Assembly (NCBI GenBank): GCA_016932735.1 | Contig: JAFGCI010000002.1 | Location: 124,001-188,000, forward strand | Length of the DNA: 64,000 nucleotides | DNA from: Candidatus Aenigmatarchaeota archaeon | GTDB lineage: Archaea; Aenigmatarchaeota; Aenigmatarchaeia; QMZP01; QMZT01 | Direction of reading: 5' to 3' | The notes under the pieces: generated by a model | Databases searched by the model: none | What the model saw: only the letters and a program-made list of their open reading frames with translations | What the model was told of the DNA's origin: nothing | Part shown: in pieces, positions 28,895 to 37,086 of the stretch | Layout of the letters: every line of letters begins with the position of its first letter | How positions within the stretch are numbered: the stretch's first letter is position 1 | Made by a program: the position numbers and the translations under genes

Positions 28895-29971
28895 CTAACG
28901 GGTAACTTCCATCTGTTTTATTTCTTCGAACATCTTTTTCGCTTTGTTATCCTTTTCAAAATGATCTCTTACAGGTTTTACAAGTTCGTTCACATAGAAA
29001 GCAGTTGCATTCTTCAGATCGAGCGGATGTATATCACCTTTTGCGAACGCTGCAGAAAGCTCATCATATGATGCGAATTCTACAGTCCCGCCGAACTTCT
29101 CGGGACGCTCGATTTTGAACTCCTTGAATTTTTCGAATATTATATATCTGCAATATTCAAGAATCGGGTTTTCTTCCAACTGCTTCTCCGGACAGTAAGC
29201 CTTCTTTATTTTTCTCTTGATATCCTCTTCAGTATCGTTCATAAAAATCGCGGAATCCGGGTTGGATTTTGACATCTTCATTGCTATCGCTTTTTCAACT
29301 GTGTCCGTCTCTCCTGTAGGCGGTTCTCCGAGACCCATGAGCATGTGATGGCTGACTATGACCGGCTTCCAGTAGCCGAGTTTCGGTCCGAGTTCCCTTG
29401 CAAGCATATTGACCTTCCTCTGGTCCATCCCAAGCTGGCAGATATCCGCTTCAAGTTCGAATATGTCGGCGGCCTGCATGCACGGGTATAAAATCTGTGA
29501 AGCCTGCTGGACTTCTCCTTCCTTTCTTCCCATAATCTGTCCGCATCTCAGTATTCGCTGGACGGTCGAATTCCTTGCCATCTCCATGACCTTCTTCCAG
29601 TAGCTGTCATTCCTGAGGATTTCGGATGCCCAGATGAACTCGACGTTGTCAAGGTCCATGCCGCAAGCTCTCCAGACCTCAACGAAATACTTTCCGACCT
29701 TCTGAATCTTTTCGAGGTCTCCGCCCATCTTATTGTTGGCCCAGCCGTGCCAGTCGGCTACGAACATCTTGAATTTGCAGCCCGATTTTGTCATTTTGTT
29801 CACGTTTATTGCGCGGAGAAGTCCCTGGGCTATATGAATCTTTCCGCTCGGCTCAAAGCCGTCATAAGCTATCGGGTTTTTCTTGTCCTGAAGGAGAGAC
29901 ATAAGGTCTTCTTCCGTGATTATCTCCTCTCCGACTTCCTTTATAAGATTGAACCTGTCATCAACATTCAT
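28895..29971 (-). CDS. tyrS: Tyrosyl-tRNA synthetase, archaeal type
   Basis: The 358-residue class Ic synthetase has DGFEPSGKIHIAQG for ATP (the HIGH-like motif) and MKMSKSNPDS (KMSKS at 232-236). YPCMQAADIF and QLGMDQRKVNMLAREL are tyrosine-site elements. There is no separate C-terminal tRNA-binding domain, as is usual in archaeal and eukaryotic TyrRS. I start at the ATG at 29971 because GGTGATT lies a few bases upstream; the in-frame ATG at 29983 overlaps that ribosome binding site. Confidence 0.95.
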   Translation of the reverse strand: MNVDDRFNLIKEVGEEIITEEDLMSLLQDKKNPIAYDGFEPSGKIHIAQGLLRAINVNKMTKSGCKFKMFVADWHGWANNKMGGDLEKIQKVGKYFVEVWRACGMDLDNVEFIWASEILRNDSYWKKVMEMARNSTVQRILRCGQIMGRKEGEVQQASQILYPCMQAADIFELEADICQLGMDQRKVNMLARELGPKLGYWKPVIVSHHMLMGLGEPPTGETDTVEKAIAMKMSKSNPDSAIFMNDTEEDIKRKIKKAYCPEKQLEENPILEYCRYIIFEKFKEFKIERPEKFGGTVEFASYDELSAAFAKGDIHPLDLKNATAFYVNELVKPVRDHFEKDNKAKKMFEEIKQMEVTR

Positions 29972-30105
29972 TAAAATCACCATGAGCCCTGATTAATATT
30001 AGTTAGTGGCACCTAATTTATTGCTTATGTATTTTCTTTAAATACAAAAACTCTTTTTATTTTGAAGCCAATAATAATATTGTATAGTAGGTTAGATGAT
30101 ATATT

Positions 30106-31917
30106 ATGCCCTCGTTTTTTGATGAGAAGATAAAAGCCCTTCGGAAAGATGCAGAAAAAAGGGAAGGTGAAAAGAGGATTCCTTATACAGATGCTTATCT
30201 TGATGTTGGTGGAGGCATTGGAGGTCCCGGAGGGAAAGTCGGGGAAAATCTGCTGGTATATAGAGAAGGCCTTCTTGGTGAGGACAACATGAAAGGCGAG
30301 TATGTAGTCGGAAAAACCGAGATGGACCAGGTATGCGTCATCAATCCCGACTGCCTCCCGGGGCAGGCGGAGATAATCTATCTGATATTCCTTTATCGTC
30401 TCGTCAAATGGCATTTTATCCCCCTCAAGGCGGATGAGTGGATGGAGATGAACCCGATACATGTGCCGCCGTTCTTTACGATGCTTGCCACAAAAGAGAA
30501 ACTTGAACAGCACATAAAACAGGGTCTGAATCAGGTAACTCAGGCAAACGCTGATTACGAACTCTTCAAGAGTGACCTGAGAAAATATGATGAAATACTG
30601 AGATATTTCTATGACAGCGAAAAAAAGGATAAGGACGGCAAGAAAAGCAATGAGCATGTTCTCCGGAGCCTTTTTGTCGACAGGGTCGACGCCCATACGG
30701 GCGAAGGATACTCAATGATATCCATGGCAAGGAGATGGCCGACCATTATCACTGATTTCATAAGGCTGAAATCAGAGGATGCTGATGATGTGGATAAGCT
30801 CAGGGAATCCCTTAAGATATCTCTGGCCGAAGCAACCGTGCTCGTGACCAAGAACAGGATATATGATCACTGGAAAACATATTTCTTTGATGACCTGATG
30901 GACAGGTATGCAAGAATCAAAAACCTTATGGAATCGCAGGAAAAACAGCTGAATGAATATTCCAACTGGCTGAAGCCTTATATAAACAGGTACAAGCGCA
31001 TAAGGGAAAGATCTGAGGTGAACACATCATTCTTCCTTGACAATGCACAGGTCTTTGGATATACGCCTTTCAGCGGCCTCAGGGCGAGGATGTGGTATTA
31101 CAGGGGATTCGAGCCTGAGGATATGGGAAAGTCTTTTGAAGAGATAAAGGATCCTATTGACAACTTTGTCCTTAGGTGGGCAAGACAGCTTGAAAAATAT
31201 TATGGAATATCATTTGTAAGGGAGTATGGGACTAAAGATGACAAAGACGACGAATATGACTATGATAACCTGAAGAGAGCCATTAAGAAGTATTTTGAGG
31301 GATTATCCAAGTCGAAGGACTATACTCACGAGATGGTCAAATACTCCACAGTCTTCGACAAGAGATACAAATACTTCGCTTTTTACGATGTCTATTATGA
31401 AGCCGATTATATGAAAGGTTCACAGGGGCCCCTTGAGATGGAGGATATATACTATCATATCTTCCCCTACGTAGTCTCTGCCAACGTTCTTCTTGTCCTT
31501 CATCTTGAGCTTGCGGCAAAGAACCTCAGGTTTGAAAGGTATGTGAATAAGCTTATAGGTACAAGGGAAACCGAGGCTGAGCTTAAGAAGGAGATGGAAG
31601 ATGTCTTCAAGGACATGAAAAAAGACGATAAAAAAATAGAGAAGGAATGGAAAGAGAAGAAAAAGAAACAGGAAAAGAAGGAAGGCAATATAATCAAGAG
31701 ATGGCGCAAGAAGTATAGGGTATGGTGTATTGAAAAAGGCAAAGGCTATAAGACAATAGACCATATAGCGAAATTCCTGAGAAAGAAAGGGCCTTATGAA
31801 AGGATGGTAAAAGAGAGGTTCTCCAAGGAATACGCTACACCTTTGGGAAAGCAGACAATTTATATTTACGATCTTCTGAAAGAGACATGTTACAAGATGA
31901 GCGGTGTCGCTCCCTGA
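30106..31917 (+). CDS. Large soluble protein of unknown family, partner of the endonuclease IV-like gene
   Basis: I do not recognise this 603-residue protein. It has no signal peptide or clear membrane helix. An early glycine turn (DVGGGIGGPGGKVGENLLVY) is followed by mixed alpha/beta sequence, with W and Y-rich stretches such as LKADEWMEMNPIHVPPFF and LRARMWYYRGFEPEDMG. A strongly basic, helical segment (about 480-540, many Lys/Glu) is followed by RWRKKYRVWCIEKGKG, which could bind nucleic acid. Nine bases separate it from the next gene, which has GAGGGT before its ATG, so the two are cotranscribed. By context it may be a specificity or architectural partner of the nuclease-like protein. Confidence 0.75.
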   Translation: MPSFFDEKIKALRKDAEKREGEKRIPYTDAYLDVGGGIGGPGGKVGENLLVYREGLLGEDNMKGEYVVGKTEMDQVCVINPDCLPGQAEIIYLIFLYRLVKWHFIPLKADEWMEMNPIHVPPFFTMLATKEKLEQHIKQGLNQVTQANADYELFKSDLRKYDEILRYFYDSEKKDKDGKKSNEHVLRSLFVDRVDAHTGEGYSMISMARRWPTIITDFIRLKSEDADDVDKLRESLKISLAEATVLVTKNRIYDHWKTYFFDDLMDRYARIKNLMESQEKQLNEYSNWLKPYINRYKRIRERSEVNTSFFLDNAQVFGYTPFSGLRARMWYYRGFEPEDMGKSFEEIKDPIDNFVLRWARQLEKYYGISFVREYGTKDDKDDEYDYDNLKRAIKKYFEGLSKSKDYTHEMVKYSTVFDKRYKYFAFYDVYYEADYMKGSQGPLEMEDIYYHIFPYVVSANVLLVLHLELAAKNLRFERYVNKLIGTRETEAELKKEMEDVFKDMKKDDKKIEKEWKEKKKKQEKKEGNIIKRWRKKYRVWCIEKGKGYKTIDHIAKFLRKKGPYERMVKERFSKEYATPLGKQTIYIYDLLKETCYKMSGVAP

Positions 31918-31926
31918 GGGTTAATT

Positions 31927-33888
31927 ATGGGAAAGCTTCGCGTAGGTGTAACAACTGGTATATATATGGCGGCTCATGCAGAGGAGCTCGCAACGGTCGT
32001 CAGGAAGATTGGCTATGCATTCACGCGCGGGACTGATGCAATAGAGCTTGCAGGCGATGTTCCCCATGAGGTAAACCATACCGACGGCAAGGAAATACGC
32101 AGAATTGCAGAGCATCAGGGTCTGACACTAACTTTTCATGGCTCACTTACAACTCCTATGACAGTTTCAGAAAGAAGCGACTGGAGGGATGCACATAATC
32201 ATATGGAAAAATCCGTCAAATCTGCTGTTTTTGCAGGATGTGAATACTGCCTTTTCCATGCATGCCAGCATTATTGGTTTGAACTGTTGTCTTATACAAG
32301 CGGAAAGCTTGAGATTCTCATGTGTGATTTTGACGGAAGGCCTCTTTCCGAGATACTTTACTATGATAAATCTGGAATGCTTCAGGACTGGTGGATAGAG
32401 CATTCATGGAATACCGAATACCAGTATAATGTTCTCATGCTTTCAGATGAAGAGAGAAACGAGGTATCTGCAAGAATCAACGCAGAATACGGGTCTGACT
32501 GGACCGAAAGGGAGATAACAGAGAGGCTGAGAGCGAATCCAAAAATAATGGAGAAAATTATTAATATATTTTTGAAAGACGAACTTGAAGGCCGCAGGAA
32601 GGCCGGAATGTCCGAAGCGGATATACAAAAGAATCTTCCTGAGATCAGGAGAAGCGTGGAAAAATACATAAGGGAAGAGCGTCTTTACAACATCATCCAG
32701 CAGCACAGCAAAGTATACAATGCCATACAAAAGGATTATGAAGATATAAGGCATCAGGTAAGTGAAAAAGCCGGAATAGAATCCGCTAAAAATCAGAAGA
32801 AGGCAATAAAGAAGATGGCAAAGGACAAGATGAACAGCGGGACTCCCACAAACAGGGCTCCGAGAAAATGGAATGTGGAGAACAGAGGTAAATATACAGA
32901 TGCATACAACCTTCTTGCGCACTGGCTATTCTTCAACAAGGACCCAATGTGGGAGGCCTTTGTCAGTGTATATCAGGACACTCTCAAAAGATACAAATAC
33001 AAGCCTGAAGACCCCGGATGGCTTGACTTTGCTCTCAATATGGCGGAAGAGAAAAATGAGAGGGATTTCAAGGAATTTTATTATGGTGTTGTAGGAGCCC
33101 GTGTTGTTCAGGGCCATATGGAAAGACTTTTTAGATGGATGAAAAGTTCAGAGCCCGGCGGGCTTCTTCATGAGCTTAATCAGCATCCAGACCGTGACGT
33201 ACTGATAAAAATCGCAAAGAAAATGAGAATAACAATCGAGATTCCTGATTCAAGGGATCCGAAGTATGCGGGCCTTTTCATTTTATGGAGGCCCAAACAA
33301 CTATATGCTCTTGTCAAGACACTTAGAAAATACGTTGACCAGGACATTTACATAACGTGGGATTTTGAGCACCTTGCTGGACAGGGAGTCGACCCGATAC
33401 AGGAGATGGAAGAGACAATCGATGTTCTCGGTCTGAAGGACATCGGAAAATACACACTCTCTGTGCATTGCAACAAGCCCAACCCACTTCATGGTCACGT
33501 GCCGATAGAGCTTGGTGACGAAGAGGTATATCGTCTTCTGTGGAACTGCAGAAGGACCGGCATGGGTAAAGAGAGCCATGACGTTATCCTTTTTTTTGAA
33601 AGAGGGGGCGGTCAGGATCCCTTCAAGCAGTCTGTTGATGCTCTTAAGCTGATGGCTCAGGAACTTGAGAAAGATACACATTATGATAAACTGCCTTCAT
33701 ACGTCTATGGATTGAAAATGACCGCCGGCGATGAAGAGAGGCAAAAACAAATAGTGTTACAGCACAGGTTTGAACTCGTCAAGGAACTGATGCAGGTCCC
33801 TGAGGAGGAATGGGGCTGGCTTTCCGGAGTCGCTACAAGAAAAGGCAAGACTAAAGAGTGGAAGAGAAACGAACTCGGGGCCACTTAA
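31927..33888 (+). CDS. Endonuclease IV-like TIM-barrel protein with a very large internal insertion
   Basis: At 653 residues it is more than twice the size of endonuclease IV, which cuts DNA at abasic sites with three zinc ions. The metal-site order of that family can be followed: TFHGS (H71), CLFHACQH (H111), WDFEHLAGQGVDP (E481, like the ExTAGQG motif), SVHCNKPN (H514), LHGHVPIELGD (H522/H524, like DRHxxIGEG), and ILFFERGGG (E558). The counterpart of the D179/H182 pair is not obvious. Between H115 and E481 lies an insertion of about 350 residues, mostly helical and charged, with RAPRKW and KDPMWEAF segments. It could hold a DNA- or partner-binding domain. It might alternatively act as a sugar isomerase-type barrel. 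Confidence 0.72.
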   Translation: MGKLRVGVTTGIYMAAHAEELATVVRKIGYAFTRGTDAIELAGDVPHEVNHTDGKEIRRIAEHQGLTLTFHGSLTTPMTVSERSDWRDAHNHMEKSVKSAVFAGCEYCLFHACQHYWFELLSYTSGKLEILMCDFDGRPLSEILYYDKSGMLQDWWIEHSWNTEYQYNVLMLSDEERNEVSARINAEYGSDWTEREITERLRANPKIMEKIINIFLKDELEGRRKAGMSEADIQKNLPEIRRSVEKYIREERLYNIIQQHSKVYNAIQKDYEDIRHQVSEKAGIESAKNQKKAIKKMAKDKMNSGTPTNRAPRKWNVENRGKYTDAYNLLAHWLFFNKDPMWEAFVSVYQDTLKRYKYKPEDPGWLDFALNMAEEKNERDFKEFYYGVVGARVVQGHMERLFRWMKSSEPGGLLHELNQHPDRDVLIKIAKKMRITIEIPDSRDPKYAGLFILWRPKQLYALVKTLRKYVDQDIYITWDFEHLAGQGVDPIQEMEETIDVLGLKDIGKYTLSVHCNKPNPLHGHVPIELGDEEVYRLLWNCRRTGMGKESHDVILFFERGGGQDPFKQSVDALKLMAQELEKDTHYDKLPSYVYGLKMTAGDEERQKQIVLQHRFELVKELMQVPEEEWGWLSGVATRKGKTKEWKRNELGAT

Positions 33889-33927
33889 ACCTTTTCTTTT
33901 TTAAAATTCTGAAACCAAGAATTAACA

Positions 33928-34899
33928 ATGAAAACCGTAATTTTGACCCATTCTGACTGTGATGGAATATGCGCCGGGGCAATAGCTCTCTCCAGATTCC
34001 CCCACGCAGAGGTTTTTTTCACGAGGCCCGCTTCATTCGCAAAAGACCTTAGGGAGTGTGTGGGCGAGGAGATAATAATATGTGACATAGCCTTCAATCA
34101 GACAGATAAGGAAGAAATCATGCATATAATCAAGGAAAAGCCTTCAAAGATAATTTATTTTGATCATCATCCGATGGGTCCGGATGTCAGGGAATTCCTC
34201 GAAAAACACGTAACTCTTGAACATAATCTCAAGATGAGCGCTTCAGAACTGATATACAAATATTATCAGAAAGAGATTCCTGAAGAACGTGTATGGATTG
34301 CAATTTATGGAGCTATAGGGGACTACTGTGAAAACACGCAATTCGTAAAGGATGTTGAGAAGGACTGGGATATAAGGGCTCTTTATTTCGAGGTGTCAAC
34401 GCTTGTAATGGGTATCAAGACTCCCCATTTTGAGCATTATGACAAGAAGAGGATTATTGTCAGGGAAATGTCAAAGGGAAACAACCCTTCGGACATACCG
34501 GGGCTTGTTTTTGAGGCTAAAGAAGCTGTGAAAAGGGAGTTCGAGCTTTATGATATAGTAAAAAACCGGGCAGAGAAGTTTGATAATGTCGGAGTTGTCA
34601 GCGACCTTGAAGGTTTCGGTTTCAGGGGGCCAGCGGCTCTTTTTGCTGCGACTGCTACCAATTCATTACTTGGGATATCTGTTTATGACAGAACCAATCA
34701 TCTCGACATAACAGTCAGAACCAGAAATTACAAGATAGACCTGAACATACTTCTTGCCGAAGCAGGCGTGACTGTGGGCGGTAACGGCGGAGGCCATCCG
34801 GAAGCCGGCGGAGCCCGCATACCAATGAACAAGCTCAAAGATTTCATAAATTTCATCAACAAGGAAATAGGCATGATGAAAGAGAACCAGGAATTATGA
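33928..34899 (+). CDS. DHH-DHHA1 family phosphoesterase (NrnA/RecJ-like)
   Basis: The 323 residues start with THSDCDGICAGAIAL (motif I), then IIICDIAF, IIYFDHHPMG (the DHH motif), and GAIGDYCENT. They end with the DHHA1 signature VGGNGGGHPEAGGARIP. Such proteins hydrolyse short RNA or DNA oligonucleotides, cyclic dinucleotides or single-stranded DNA using two manganese ions. TTTTTTAAAATTC about 26 bases before the ATG suggests its own leaderless promoter, although it lies only 39 bases after the endonuclease IV-like gene. It may act in the same DNA or RNA processing pathway; that is inference. Confidence 0.88.
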   Translation: MKTVILTHSDCDGICAGAIALSRFPHAEVFFTRPASFAKDLRECVGEEIIICDIAFNQTDKEEIMHIIKEKPSKIIYFDHHPMGPDVREFLEKHVTLEHNLKMSASELIYKYYQKEIPEERVWIAIYGAIGDYCENTQFVKDVEKDWDIRALYFEVSTLVMGIKTPHFEHYDKKRIIVREMSKGNNPSDIPGLVFEAKEAVKREFELYDIVKNRAEKFDNVGVVSDLEGFGFRGPAALFAATATNSLLGISVYDRTNHLDITVRTRNYKIDLNILLAEAGVTVGGNGGGHPEAGGARIPMNKLKDFINFINKEIGMMKENQEL

Positions 34900-34914
34900 G
34901 CGCCGAGGGCAGGA

Positions 34915-35074
34915 TTTTCAAAGGGAATCTGTTATCTGTTCACATAGGCTAACAATGATATCCGTACATGCTTTGCATATACGGCGTGCACTCCTATGCG
35001 ACTTGTTTCGTTTCACTCTTCTTCCAATTGAGTGCTTCTTTGCAGAAGCGCCAGCTCTCGGAAAGAAGGCCTCA
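34915..35074 (-). other. T-loop intron of tRNA-Ser (160 nt)
   Basis: The junctions form a textbook bulge-helix-bulge. The T stem GCAGG is followed by TTCA, which pairs with intron TGAA, and each side has a three-base AAT bulge cut after its second base. The intron can fold into several stems: GCTTCT-GCAA-AGAAGC, CACTC/GAGTG, and a long hairpin CCGTATATGC/GCATGTACGG enclosed by CGCATAGG/CCTATGTG and followed by AACA. At 160 nt it is long for a tRNA intron. Confidence 0.85.
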
Positions 35075-35107
35075 TTTGAACCTGCAAGGGTACTAGACCC
35101 ACCGGAT

Positions 35108-35200
35108 ATCTTTTGGACCGCTGTAACTCTTCATCTTCCGCCAAATCAGAGTCAAGCCATAAAATCATCGCAACCCGAAGGCTGCTCTTTATATCCAGCG
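35108..35200 (-). other. Anticodon-loop intron of tRNA-Ser (93 nt)
   Basis: The intron lies between nucleotides 37 and 38, the usual archaeal position. The 5' exon CTTG and intron-end AAAG form three of four central pairs of a relaxed bulge-helix-bulge, and the intron ends in GAT as in tRNA-Gln. It has closing arms CGCTG and CAGCG and a UUCG-capped hairpin (GCAGCC/GGTTGC). It also contains GCGATGA and CTGA, like boxes C and D', but no convincing complete C/D RNA. Confidence 0.82.
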
Positions 35201-35292
35201 CTCAAGTCCGGCCCAGTAACCAGGTTTTGGTACCTCGGCTTTGTATTGTCTTATATTAGGACAATTAATTTAAAAGAATTGACAATTCAGAC

Positions 35293-35775
35293 TCATTTTC
35301 CATATTTACCCGATGCGTAGTCTTTTCCAAGCTCTGCGTAATTACGGGCATTATCCATGATATGCTCGATTTCTTCTTTAGTGACTTCCCTTTTAATCTT
35401 TCCCGGAACGCCCATAACAAGCGAATTGTCCGGGATATCTTCATTTTCCTTAACAAGGGCGCCTGCGGCAATTATGCAATTGTTTCCTATCTTCGCTCCG
35501 TCAAGAAGTATTGCTCCCATTCCTATCATTGTATTGTTTCCGATAGAAGAGCAGTGAACAATCGCTCCGTGGCCTATGGTCACGTTATTGCCGATGTCTA
35601 GTTCGTAATCGGCATGAATGATGCAATTATCCTGTATGTTCGAGAAATCACCTATTATTACCTTTCCCGTTTCTGTCCTTATTACGGCATTGAACCAGAC
35701 AGAAACGTCTTTTCCCAGTTTTACATTTCCGAGAATTCTGGCAGAATTGGCTATAAAAAGGGGGACCGGCTTCAT
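35293..35775 (-). CDS. Gamma-carbonic anhydrase-like left-handed beta-helix protein
   Basis: The 160 residues are hexapeptide repeats of the left-handed beta helix (VIIGDFSNIQDNCII, IGNNTMIGMGAILL, IGNNCIIAAGALV) with a C-terminal helix. The three zinc histidines of gamma-carbonic anhydrases are at H54, H69 and H74 (IIHADYE, TIGHGAIVH). The acidic loop of the active Cam enzyme is absent, as in the YrdA/CaiE-type short forms, so catalysis is not assured. Its ATG overlaps the stop of the upstream zinc-ribbon gene. Confidence 0.87.
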   Translation of the reverse strand: MKPVPLFIANSARILGNVKLGKDVSVWFNAVIRTETGKVIIGDFSNIQDNCIIHADYELDIGNNVTIGHGAIVHCSSIGNNTMIGMGAILLDGAKIGNNCIIAAGALVKENEDIPDNSLVMGVPGKIKREVTKEEIEHIMDNARNYAELGKDYASGKYGK

Positions 35776-36044
35776 TTTTTTGCCTTTTTCTTGTCCCTTT
35801 TTACCTGATCCTTTAGTTTAGGGACTTTCATAACAAAACCGCACTTTTCGCATTTGACGTTGAAAGGCCTTTTCCATTCCTGCTCTATCTTGCCTTTATG
35901 ACCGCATTCGGCACATATATATTCTCCATGCACCGTGTTCTCGTCAGCAGGTACATATGCCTTGACCTGACCGGTCAGCTCAGTTTTCTTGTTCTCGACT
36001 TTTCTGTTGCAGACAAACTTGTATTTTCCTGTAATTTTACCCAT
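35772..36044 (-). CDS. Zinc-ribbon protein
   Basis: The 90-residue protein has a basic N-terminus (MGKITGKYKF), then CAECGHKGK and KCEKCGFVM. The two CxxC pairs about 20 residues apart form a zinc ribbon, and a Lys-rich tail follows. I place the start at the ATG at 36044 because GGTGAT lies four bases upstream; the in-frame GTG at 36053 is part of that site. It overlaps the next gene's start by four bases (ATGA), so they are coupled. It may bind RNA or act with the ribosome or polymerase, but there is no direct evidence. Confidence 0.75.
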   Translation of the reverse strand: MGKITGKYKFVCNRKVENKKTELTGQVKAYVPADENTVHGEYICAECGHKGKIEQEWKRPFNVKCEKCGFVMKVPKLKDQVKRDKKKAKK

Positions 36045-36107
36045 AAATATCACCGTTTAAACTATGAGTATCTTCCTTAAAAATAAATCGATAAAGCAAT
36101 ATAGTTA

Positions 36108-37031
36108 TTACAATCCTTTCTTCTCTTTGATATTGTTTATCGTTTCGGAAAGAGACCTCAGAGTTCCGATGAGCGGTGTCAGCGAATCCCTCATCGCATT
36201 CTCCATAGACTGCATCTTGCCGTTCATGTCATTCATTGAGCCCTTATAGCTGTCTATCTTGTTGTCTATGTGTTTCAGTTCGTCCTCTCTTTCAGAGCGC
36301 ATCTGCCTTATCATGTTCTCCAGAGCCACTATCTTGTTATTGGTTTCCAGGAATTTGGTGTCAATTGCAATCAGTTTCGATTTCATGTCGTGCCATTTCT
36401 CTTCTATTATGACTTCAACGAGCTCTTCTATCTGTTTTTTGCTCACTTTTCTCTCGTGGTCCGGCTGTTCAAGGGAAGGCAGTGGTCTCGGCTCCGGTCT
36501 TTGCTGATATTCTCTTGGAGTGGGTACTGAATCCTCAAACTGGCTTCCTGTAGGGATATCGAAATCATTCCCAGAACTAACAGGCCTGTTGAAATCATCA
36601 CCAAATGAAGGCTCTTCCATAGCAGCTGAAGGCTCCTGAAATGTTGGTCTGCTGAAAGGCTGCCTTGCCGGTCTCATTTCCTCAAATCCGCCTCCGCCAG
36701 CCCTGAAGGGATGTTCAAGTTCCATTCCGGGTGGCGGCTGGAAAGAATCTCCTCTGGGCATTGGCTCAGGGCCTGAATCAAATCTTTGGCCTCCGAAAGG
36801 CGAACCCATATCAGGTCCTGTTGAAGCGGCATTTCTCAGGGCACCTTTCATTCCCTGATCAATTTCCGGTATTGAATAGCCCTGTTTCTTCAGGGCATTG
36901 ACAATCTCGGGCTCAGAAAATCCTCTTGAAGAGAGGGCATTAACCTCGTCAACGGGGACTCTCATCTGTCCCTGGGAGGGCATTCCGCCTCCCCTCGCGG
37001 GAGCCTTCTTTTTTCCACCAATACCGAACAT
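36108..37031 (-). CDS. Pro/Gly-rich protein with N-terminal helical domain and C-terminal coiled coil
   Basis: The 307 residues have three parts. A short helical domain (about 25-70: VNALSSRGFSEPEIVNALKK, YSIPEIDQGMKGAL) resembles a UBA-like three-helix bundle that recurs in DPANN coiled-coil proteins. A long low-complexity Pro/Gly/Glu/Phe linker (70-190) follows. A coiled coil (195-305) has heptads such as NNKIVALENMIRQMRSEREDELKHID. The neighbouring gene at 37087 is also a coiled coil, and the two may form one assembly. Some archaellum accessory proteins look similar, but no archaellum genes are here. The function is unknown. Confidence 0.7.
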   Translation of the reverse strand: MFGIGGKKKAPARGGGMPSQGQMRVPVDEVNALSSRGFSEPEIVNALKKQGYSIPEIDQGMKGALRNAASTGPDMGSPFGGQRFDSGPEPMPRGDSFQPPPGMELEHPFRAGGGGFEEMRPARQPFSRPTFQEPSAAMEEPSFGDDFNRPVSSGNDFDIPTGSQFEDSVPTPREYQQRPEPRPLPSLEQPDHERKVSKKQIEELVEVIIEEKWHDMKSKLIAIDTKFLETNNKIVALENMIRQMRSEREDELKHIDNKIDSYKGSMNDMNGKMQSMENAMRDSLTPLIGTLRSLSETINNIKEKKGL

Positions 37032-37086
37032 AATTATAACCTTGTAATATTTTATTCTGCCTCAATAAAAAACTTTTCAGGGCGCA

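Larger units (their letters stand above)
34901..35239 (-). tRNA. tRNA-Ser (anticodon UGA) with two introns
   Basis: Removing two introns gives an 86-nt class II tRNA. Acceptor arms are GCCGAGG (35239-35233) and CCTCGGC (34908-34902), with discriminator G at 34901. The D stem is CCA/TGG, the anticodon stem CCGGA/TCCGG with TGA at 35204-35202, the long variable arm GGGT-CTAGT-ACCC, and the T stem GCAGG/CCTGC with loop TTCAAAT. All stems pair perfectly. Intron 1 (35108-35200) follows nucleotide 37; intron 2 (34915-35074) splits the T loop after nucleotide 59. CCA is not encoded. An AT-rich TTTTAAATTAATT at 35264-35276 could be its TATA region. Confidence 0.92.

Noticed and set aside
30025..30696. 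223-codon minus-strand open frame with hydrophobic stretches
   Set aside because: It lies mostly antisense to the 603-residue gene, which has better codon structure and an operon partner.
34955..35320. 121-codon plus-strand open frame
   Set aside because: It runs across the tRNA-Ser gene, its introns and its promoter on the opposite strand, and the translation matches no protein pattern.
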